18,059 nucleotides of DNA from the NCBI GenBank assembly GCA_030528815.1, contig JAUMYE010000009.1, positions 1 to 18,059 on the forward strand. The letters run 5' to 3'. The notes beneath the pieces were generated by a model that had not been told where the DNA came from, did no database searches, and was given only the letters and a program-made list of their open reading frames with translations. Origin of the DNA: Candidatus Saccharimonadota bacterium (GTDB lineage Bacteria > Patescibacteriota > Saccharimonadia > Saccharimonadales > Saccharimonadaceae). Both the position numbers and the translations under genes were made by a program. This document shows, one piece after another, positions 14,104 through 18,059 of this stretch. Position 1 is the first letter of the stretch; the number at the start of each line of letters is the position of its first letter.

Positions 14104-14109
14104 ATTATA
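14104..14109 (-). promoter_or_regulatory. Candidate -10 box of the khpA-like gene
   Basis: TATAAT on the minus strand, about 35 bp before the ATG. Predicted start near 14097 gives a leader of about 28 nt containing the Shine-Dalgarno. No good -35 is seen. Confidence 0.4.
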
Positions 14110-14141
14110 TATGGTTTTGCTTAAAAATGTGAGTCTACTCT

Positions 14142-14507
14142 TTATTTCTTGCGATGGTACACCTTATGCGATTTTTCTTTTGAGTTCTTTTCGCTATAGT
14201 AAACTCTATGTTCGCCTTTATTTGAGCCCTTACATTTATCTAAAATATAACGGACTAGCCCAAGAATAAATATTGCAGCCGCAACAACAAAGATTGGCCA
14301 CATAAAGATTAGCGGAAACATAAAAGCAAATCCAAACGCATCCATGCCGAAGCTTGGCTTCTGATTTCCAAAGAACGGAACCGTAATGCCACCGAACGCA
14401 CTCATCGTAGCGTAAGCAAGTAATAGTACGAACGGTGTCGCACCTATAATCATCAATGTTTTGGCTGGAGTTTTTGTTTTTTCTTTAAATACTTCTGGTT
14501 GTGCCAT
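14142..14507 (-). CDS. Small two-pass membrane protein, 121 aa
   Basis: Unknown function. There are two hydrophobic regions, about 17-38 and 58-87; the second could span the membrane once, long and tilted, or make a hairpin. They are joined by a Gly/Phe/Pro-rich loop (FGGITVPFFGNQKPSFGM). The last 32 residues are strongly basic and hydrophilic (NKGEHRVYYSEKNSKEKSHK), and should be cytoplasmic, where they could touch RNA, ribosomes or lipid head groups. It sits between rpsP and the khpA-like gene, each of which has its own signals. The ATG at 14507 follows an extended -10 by 8 nt and has no Shine-Dalgarno. Confidence 0.7.
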   Translation of the reverse strand: MAQPEVFKEKTKTPAKTLMIIGATPFVLLLAYATMSAFGGITVPFFGNQKPSFGMDAFGFAFMFPLIFMWPIFVVAAAIFILGLVRYILDKCKGSNKGEHRVYYSEKNSKEKSHKVYHRKK

Positions 14508-14515
14508 ATGCTTTT

Positions 14516-14524
14516 ATTTTAGCA
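14516..14524 (-). promoter_or_regulatory. Extended -10 promoter of the 121-aa membrane protein (leaderless candidate)
   Basis: On the minus strand, TGC followed by TAAAAT (hexamer 14516-14521). Only 8 nt separate it from the ATG at 14507, so the predicted 5' UTR is about 2 nt. Confidence 0.5.
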
Positions 14525-14569
14525 TTTAGACTGTTATGTTAGTCGCTCGGTGTTATTTTGTCACAAAAA

Positions 14570-14596
14570 AATATGCTCCGTTTCGTGGAGCATATT
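14570..14596 (-). terminator. Intrinsic terminator after rpsP
   Basis: AATATGCTCC at 14570-14579 pairs with GGAGCATATT at 14587-14596. In the minus direction the stem runs into T7. It begins 11 nt after the rpsP stop, so rpsP is mainly transcribed alone. Confidence 0.88.
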
Positions 14597-14607
14597 CTTC
14601 GAACTTA

Positions 14608-14955
14608 TTAAGCCTCAGCTGGAGCTTCTTCAGCTTCTTCTTTTGGCTGGTTCTTGCGTAGCTTGTCTGCGTGCTTTGCAGTAGCATGCTTTTCACCAGC
14701 TTTCTTGTACCATTTTGGCATCTTGATACCTTCGGCTTCAAGGATGCGAGCAACACGAGTGCTTGGCTGGGCGCCGTTGTTCAAATATTTCTGAGCGGCT
14801 TCCTTATCCAAAGTGGTTGCTTTTGTATGTGGGTTGTAGCTGCCGACCTGAGCAACAATACGACCCGAAAGAGGGTGGCGTTGCGCTTCTTGGACGACTA
14901 TTCGATAAAGCGGCAAAGCTTTACGACCATTACGCTGTAAGCGAATCGCGAGCAT
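14608..14955 (-). CDS. rpsP: Small ribosomal subunit protein bS16
   Basis: Ribosomal protein of the 30S body, needed for assembly. The N-terminal 80 residues match bS16: MLAIRLQRNGRKALPLYRIV at 1-20, then SGRIVAQVGSYNP and a central YLNNGAQPSTRVARIL helix. The protein has 115 residues, longer than the usual 80-90. The extra part is a basic segment (KKAGEKHATAKHADKLRK) ending in an acidic EEAEEAPAEA. The start ATG 14955 has an AGGAGAG Shine-Dalgarno a few nt upstream and an extended -10 about 33 bp upstream. Unlike the common rpsP-khpA-rimM-trmD order, a terminator and a membrane protein gene follow, and rimM and trmD are not in the window. Confidence 0.97.
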   Translation of the reverse strand: MLAIRLQRNGRKALPLYRIVVQEAQRHPLSGRIVAQVGSYNPHTKATTLDKEAAQKYLNNGAQPSTRVARILEAEGIKMPKWYKKAGEKHATAKHADKLRKNQPKEEAEEAPAEA

Positions 14956-14987
14956 TAATCTCTCCTAATAATTAATAATATTCTTAT

Positions 14988-14996
14988 ATTATATCA
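14988..14996 (-). promoter_or_regulatory. Extended -10 promoter of rpsP
   Basis: On the minus strand, TGA followed by TATAAT (hexamer 14988-14993). Predicted start near 14981 gives a leader of about 25 nt with the Shine-Dalgarno. Confidence 0.6.
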
Positions 14997-15033
14997 AATT
15001 TTGGCCGATTTTTCAAGAGAAACAGATAAAGGC

Positions 15034-15064
15034 AAAAATAACCGCCACTCATGACGGTTATTTT
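15034..15064 (-). terminator. Intrinsic terminator after rnc
   Basis: AAAATAACCG at 15035-15044 and CGGTTATTTT at 15055-15064, loop about 10 nt, followed by TTTTT in the minus direction. The stem starts 2 nt after the rnc stop codon; a second in-frame TAA lies next to the first. It ends the rpmF-nusB-nudix-rnc operon. Confidence 0.85.
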
Positions 15065-15065
15065 A

Positions 15066-15833
15066 TTATTTTGCCCATTTATATGGTTTTCGTTCTGGAA
15101 TAATTGGCTGAGCTGCACTCGGATGAGTTTTGCGGTATTTCCTAATAGTTTCAGCAGCCGCATTCACCTGAGCTTCCTGTTTACTATGGCCTACGCCAGT
15201 AGCTTTTAGATGCTCGCCGATATATACACCAAGCGTGAAGAGTTTATCGTGATCTGGACCTTCTTCCTTCATGACGCGATAGATTGGAGTAACTCCATCA
15301 ATCTTCTGCGCAAGTTCCTGAAGATGAGATTTTGGATCGCGCCAGCTTTCTTCGTTCAAAATCTTATCGATAGCTGGAACGAGGCTGTTTTTATAGATAA
15401 ACTTCTCCGCCTCTTCATAACCTTTATCTTCGTAGATTGCGCCGATAATAGCTTCATAGCAGTCTGCCAAGATAACGTGACGAGCGCGCTCGGAGCCATT
15501 CTTTTCACCCTTACTGAGGCGGACTAGTGGATTATATCCAAGTCTTTCGCCTGCAGCAGCGTTAGCTTCCGTATTAACAAGTGCGGCACGCCAGCTAGTC
15601 ATAATACCTTCTGGCTGGTCAAACGAGTGAAATAGGAAGTCCGATACAACGAGCTCTAGGACGGCATCGCCCAAGAATTCTAGACGCTCGTTGTGAATGA
15701 CTGTAGTTTTCTTATGTTCGTTTACATAGGAACGGTGCGTAAGTGCGGTAACTAATAGGTCGATATTTGAAAATTGGATTCCCAGTTTTTCCTTAGCGAA
15801 ACTTTTGTATTCATCTAAGCTACTTTTGTCCAT
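15066..15833 (-). CDS. rnc: Ribonuclease III
   Basis: Double-strand-specific endoribonuclease that processes rRNA precursors and some mRNAs. 255 residues from the chosen start. The catalytic domain has the signature NERLEFLGDAV at 48-58 with Glu52 and Asp56. The second metal-binding pair is Asp124 and Glu127 in ADCYEAIIGAIYED, so all four acidic catalytic residues are present. A dsRNA-binding domain follows at about 165-235 (PKSHLQELAQ, then SKQEAQVNAAAETI), and the C-terminus is a short basic PERKPYKWAK. ATG 15833 is preferred over the TTG directly before it because GGAG (15840-15843) lies 6 nt upstream. It overlaps the Nudix gene by 14 bp, so translation is probably coupled, and it is last in the operon. 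Confidence 0.97.
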   Translation of the reverse strand: MDKSSLDEYKSFAKEKLGIQFSNIDLLVTALTHRSYVNEHKKTTVIHNERLEFLGDAVLELVVSDFLFHSFDQPEGIMTSWRAALVNTEANAAAGERLGYNPLVRLSKGEKNGSERARHVILADCYEAIIGAIYEDKGYEEAEKFIYKNSLVPAIDKILNEESWRDPKSHLQELAQKIDGVTPIYRVMKEEGPDHDKLFTLGVYIGEHLKATGVGHSKQEAQVNAAAETIRKYRKTHPSAAQPIIPERKPYKWAK

Positions 15834-16503
15834 CAAATTCTCCGTTACGAATTTTGCGTTTTGCGATAAGCATCAGCTTTTCAATATCCGCATATTCGAT
15901 CGCGTCAAGCGCTTCACTAAAGCTAAACCAACGGATACCATTCATCCATTTTTCCTTGGTTGGCCTTTCGTTCTTGTCCATGGACTCAACGAGATATACC
16001 TGAGTTGTCATAAGAACAAGTTTTTCGGCGCGGCGATATTTGAAATGAATCTTACCAAGCCAGCACAATACTTCGACATCCTTTAGGCCAGATTCTTCAC
16101 CAATTTCGCGAACTGCAGTTACTTTCGCAGTTTCTCCTGGTTCAATATGACCCTTTGGAATCGTCCAACGGTTTTTGCTATCTTGGATTAAAAGAATTTC
16201 AATATCTTTACCATCAGTGGTTGGGCGAAAAACAATGCCGCCAGCGGTTGGTTCGCGTACGATTTCACGAATTTCTGGTTTTTTACGAAAAACTACTTGG
16301 CGTAGTTTTGAAAAGCTAGGTTCTTTGTATCTTTTTGTTGGCAAAGCCTCCGGAACTTTATATCCGTTGCGCTTTGCTGGTACGTTTCTTTGAGCCGAAC
16401 TTCTGCCGGCCCTAGAGCCGTTTTTAGCTTTAGGCTTCGCCTGATTCTTTCTTGGAATCTGCTGATTCAGACGACGCTTCAGCTGCTTCTTTTGGTTCTG
16501 CAT
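15820..16503 (-). CDS. Nudix hydrolase with basic N-terminal extension
   Basis: 227 residues from the chosen start. The Nudix box spans 118-140 with Gly118, Glu124, Arg132, Glu133, Glu136, Glu137 and Gly139 all in place, so it should hydrolyse a nucleoside diphosphate linked to another group. Substrate cannot be read from sequence; family members act on (d)NTPs, dinucleoside polyphosphates or 5'-triphosphate RNA ends. Residues 1-80 are a low-complexity, Lys/Arg/Gln/Asn-rich region with no hydrophobic core, fit for RNA or ribosome binding. Position directly before rnc and after nusB supports a link to RNA metabolism, which is inference. The start ATG 16503 has GAGAGG upstream and overlaps nusB by 74 bp; an ATG 17 codons further upstream would lie still deeper inside nusB and lacks a ribosome site. 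Confidence 0.88.
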   Translation of the reverse strand: MQNQKKQLKRRLNQQIPRKNQAKPKAKNGSRAGRSSAQRNVPAKRNGYKVPEALPTKRYKEPSFSKLRQVVFRKKPEIREIVREPTAGGIVFRPTTDGKDIEILLIQDSKNRWTIPKGHIEPGETAKVTAVREIGEESGLKDVEVLCWLGKIHFKYRRAEKLVLMTTQVYLVESMDKNERPTKEKWMNGIRWFSFSEALDAIEYADIEKLMLIAKRKIRNGEFDGQK

Positions 16504-16945
16504 TCGGTTTTTCCTCTCCCCCCATGTTACGATATGCCGTACCCAATACGCCATTGATAAACTTCGAAGAGTTATCCGATCCGAATGCCTTTGCGAGTTC
16601 TACTGCTTCATTAATAGCAACTTTTGGTGGAACTTGCTTTGCACGGCGCGTAAGCTCAAAAAGGCCAATCCTAAGCACATTACGGTCTACAGACGAAATG
16701 CTAGCGATTGGCCATTCAGGCGCCATAGGCTGGAGCTCTTTATCAAGAGCTTCGGACTCACTTAAAACACCCCTAGCGAGGTCATGAACGAATTCGACGT
16801 CACCGAGGGCTTTGGCGTAGGGTTCGATATTCTTTGCGACAATACTATCCATATCGACGTTTTTATCGCCGGCTTTAGTTCGGAATTCCCACTCATATAA
16901 ACTCTGCAACACGATAATGCGGCCGAGATGTCGATTACTTGCCAC
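16430..16945 (-). CDS. nusB: Transcription antitermination factor NusB
   Basis: 171-residue all-helical RNA-binding protein that, with NusE (S10), binds boxA and supports rRNA antitermination. Family features are the basic N-terminus NRHLGRIIVLQSLYEWE, the central ISSVDRNVLRIGLFEL and the highly conserved VAINEAVELAKAFG and SSKFINGVLG near 109-134. The last 32 residues after the family core are an acidic, Glu/Ala/Ser-rich tail. The start is GTG at 16945, with GGAGG 9 nt upstream; an overlapping frame with an ATG further upstream makes no family match. It lies 18 bp after the L32 gene and its 3' end overlaps the Nudix gene. Confidence 0.95.
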   Translation of the reverse strand: MASNRHLGRIIVLQSLYEWEFRTKAGDKNVDMDSIVAKNIEPYAKALGDVEFVHDLARGVLSESEALDKELQPMAPEWPIASISSVDRNVLRIGLFELTRRAKQVPPKVAINEAVELAKAFGSDNSSKFINGVLGTAYRNMGGEEKPNAEPKEAAEASSESADSKKESGEA

Positions 16946-16963
16946 TTTAGATTACCTCCCTTT

Positions 16964-17173
16964 TTATTTTGTCTTTTTAGCTTCTTTTTTGCATGCGCAT
17001 GGCTTAGAGCCACAAGCTTTGCAGGCTTTTAGTTTTAGATTTGGTGTAGATTTTGCGGTCTCAAAAGCTTTAACTGGAGAGTGCTTGTTGACACTACGAG
17101 CAAGCTTCAAACGCAAATGGCTACGGCGTAGACCAGTCTTTCTTGGGCTACTTTGCTTTTTTGGTTCAGGCAT
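16964..17173 (-). CDS. rpmF: Large ribosomal subunit protein bL32, compact zinc-ribbon variant
   Basis: 69-residue basic protein. The start PEPKKQSSPRKTGLRRSHLRLK resembles the bL32 N-terminus (P-K-rich, then RRSH and LK). The C-terminal part has four cysteines, 51, 54, 59 and 61 (CKAC then CAC), arranged CX2C-X4-CXC instead of the usual CX2C-X9-CX2C, and ends in a basic EAKKTK. It could still bind zinc. It is first in the rpmF-nusB-nudix-rnc operon. AAGGAG lies about 9 nt before ATG 17173. The main doubt is whether the divergent C-terminus makes it a different small basic zinc-ribbon protein. Confidence 0.75.
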   Translation of the reverse strand: MPEPKKQSSPRKTGLRRSHLRLKLARSVNKHSPVKAFETAKSTPNLKLKACKACGSKPCACKKEAKKTK

Positions 17174-17218
17174 GTAAAAATGCTCCTTTTTTCCTTAATA
17201 ATAGATTACTTGGTATAT

Positions 17219-17247
17219 ATTTTACTATAATTAGATGTTTTTATCAA
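17219..17247 (-). promoter_or_regulatory. Sigma70-type promoter of the rpmF-nusB-nudix-rnc operon
   Basis: On the minus strand TTGATA (17242-17247), a 17-bp spacer and TAAAAT (17219-17224). Predicted start near 17212 gives a leader of about 39 nt carrying the AAGGAG ribosome site. Confidence 0.75.
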
Positions 17248-17291
17248 GGGAGAGCTTTATAATATTTTGGCTTTTTGTGCGGGTTCTGCAT

Positions 17292-17320
17292 ATGCTTACT
17301 TAGTGTATAATAATAAGCAT
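17292..17320 (+). promoter_or_regulatory. Sortase -10 box flanked by an inverted repeat
   Basis: TATAAT at 17306-17311 lies 7 nt before the ATG at 17319, so the mRNA would start next to the start codon; there is no Shine-Dalgarno. ATGCTTA at 17292-17298 and TAAGCAT at 17314-17320 form a perfect 7-bp dyad with a 15-bp centre that encloses the -10, the right arm covering the A and T of the start codon. A repressor site is possible. Confidence 0.45.
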
Positions 17321-18059
17321 GAGAATAAAAAAGGCGAAGTTTCGCGTCAAGTTGGGAATCTGTTGTGTTATTGCCCTCGTCTGTGCTGGCGGCGTGCTTT
17401 ATTCTGGATACAAGATTATTACTTGGCTAATTGATTCCATGAACACAAAGGTCGTAGCTCAAGAAGCTACCGAAGCAGCCAATGTTACCGAAGTCGAAGA
17501 CGACGAAAACACCGAGGTTATAGAGTCAGACGACGCACCAGAATCGCCTTATTGGAAGTTCTTAAACATGAGCCTTCTCGATGTAGATCTTAACGAGCTA
17601 CGCAAGACCAACCCAGATGTTGTTGGCTGGATCAAAGTTGGCGGCACGAATATTAATTATCCATTCATGCAGACCAGCGATAATGAATATTATCTAACTC
17701 ATTCGCTAGACAAAAGTTATAACAGCGCCGGTTGGGTGTTCGCAGATTATAGATTAAGACTAGATAATACCGACAGAAATACTATTATCTATGCACATGG
17801 TCGCTATGACGGAACAATGTTTGGCACACTTCGCACCGCGGAGACAAATGGTTGGCTAAATAATACAGACAACTACGTCGTTCGCACCGTTACTGACAAA
17901 GAAACGTCTATGTGGCAGGTCTTTAGTACTTATCATCTACCAACTACTTCGGACTATATCCGCACTTCGTTTGCAAACGATACAGATTTCCAAAACTTTG
18001 TAAACATGCTTAAGGCTCGTAGTTCACACGATTTCCAAACTACCGTCAGTAGCAGCGAT
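17319..18059 (+). CDS. Class B sortase, N-terminal part, truncated by window edge
   Basis: Membrane-anchored transpeptidase that would cleave a C-terminal sorting signal and join surface proteins to the cell wall or to each other. The visible 247 residues start with a basic stretch and a membrane anchor at about 12-38 (N-in, catalytic domain outside), then an acidic linker at about 49-73 rich in Glu and Asp. The class B core begins with LRKTNPDVVGWIKVGGTNINYP at roughly 94-115 and continues with AGWVFADYR at 137-145. The catalytic His160 is in YAHGRYDGTMFGTL (158-171). The catalytic Cys and Arg must lie beyond the right edge, so activity cannot be confirmed here. Transcribed divergently from the rpmF operon. 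Confidence 0.9.
   Translation, partial: MRIKKAKFRVKLGICCVIALVCAGGVLYSGYKIITWLIDSMNTKVVAQEATEAANVTEVEDDENTEVIESDDAPESPYWKFLNMSLLDVDLNELRKTNPDVVGWIKVGGTNINYPFMQTSDNEYYLTHSLDKSYNSAGWVFADYRLRLDNTDRNTIIYAHGRYDGTMFGTLRTAETNGWLNNTDNYVVRTVTDKETSMWQVFSTYHLPTTSDYIRTSFANDTDFQNFVNMLKARSSHDFQTTVSSSD

Noticed and set aside
15834..15836. TTG directly before the rnc ATG as start codon
   Set aside because: The ATG at 15833 has better spacing from GGAG and is the stronger codon.
16504..16554. Longer start for the Nudix gene (17 extra residues)
   Set aside because: The extension lies inside the conserved part of nusB and has no ribosome site; the ATG at 16503 follows GAGAGG.
16762..17013. Minus-strand frame overlapping nusB and rpmF
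   Set aside because: It is out of frame with both conserved genes and shows no family resemblance; NusB is read from GTG 16945 in another frame.
11386..17320. TAAGCAT occurring in several intergenic regions (near 11388, 13597, 13668 and 17314)
   Set aside because: A 7-base AT-rich word is expected a few times in 18 kb. Positions relative to promoters differ, so I do not treat it as a common binding site.
1..18059. Mobile elements, CRISPR arrays, toxin-antitoxin pairs or defence islands
   Set aside because: No transposase, integrase, regularly spaced repeats, target-site duplications or known defence motifs were seen; content is core housekeeping plus envelope genes.

Overview
The window reads as a stretch of a small-genome bacterium of the Patescibacteria (candidate phyla radiation), most likely Saccharibacteria (TM7). 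This rests on the overall character of the proteins: a Gram-positive-style core gene set, a class B sortase, a KhpA-type KH protein close to rpsP, strongly divergent RNA polymerase residues, and compact genes with short intergenic gaps. No 16S rRNA or other decisive marker is present, so the assignment is an inference. Every closed gene ends in TAA or TAG and none ends in TGA, while tryptophan is encoded by TGG throughout, so there is no sign of UGA recoding.

Layout, left to right. (1) 1-504, minus strand: N-terminal two-thirds of the GTPase region of lepA, running off the left edge. (2) 572-3605, minus: a three-gene unit read as SufS-like cysteine desulfurase, then a membrane-anchored thioredoxin-fold protein with a CEVC motif, then a UppP/BacA-like membrane phosphatase; each junction is a TAATG overlap. 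(3) 3654-3839, minus: a 61-residue single-pass membrane protein. (4) 3964-11207, minus: rpoB-rpoC, again joined by TAATG, with an intrinsic terminator after rpoC and a -35/-10 promoter and structured leader before rpoB. (5) 11426-13504, plus: a 692-residue polytopic membrane protein of unknown function. (6) 13505-13682: a convergent gap with two strong terminator hairpins and a further dyad. (7) 13683-14955, minus: khpA-like gene, a small two-pass membrane protein, and rpsP, with rpsP carrying its own terminator. (8) 15066-17173, minus: rpmF(L32)-nusB-nudix-rnc, a compact RNA-metabolism operon with overlapping genes, a promoter before rpmF and a terminator overlapping the rnc stop. (9) 17319-18059, plus: 5' part of a class B sortase gene, running off the right edge.

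Most of the window is information processing: transcription (RpoB, RpoC, NusB), ribosome (S16, L32, LepA) and RNA maturation (RNase III, KH protein, Nudix). The cell-envelope part is the sortase, the UppP-like protein, the thioredoxin-like protein and three membrane proteins of unknown role.

I found no mobile element, CRISPR array, tRNA, rRNA or obvious defence system. The points most worth checking are in the RNA polymerase beta' subunit: the cysteines of both canonical zinc sites are gone, and near-invariant bridge-helix and trigger-loop residues are replaced. A second theme is start-site architecture. Four genes (lepA, two small membrane proteins, sortase) have a -10 box only 6 to 11 nt from the start codon and no Shine-Dalgarno, which suggests leaderless or nearly leaderless mRNAs; the operons have Shine-Dalgarno sites and, in three cases, clear -35/-10 promoters.
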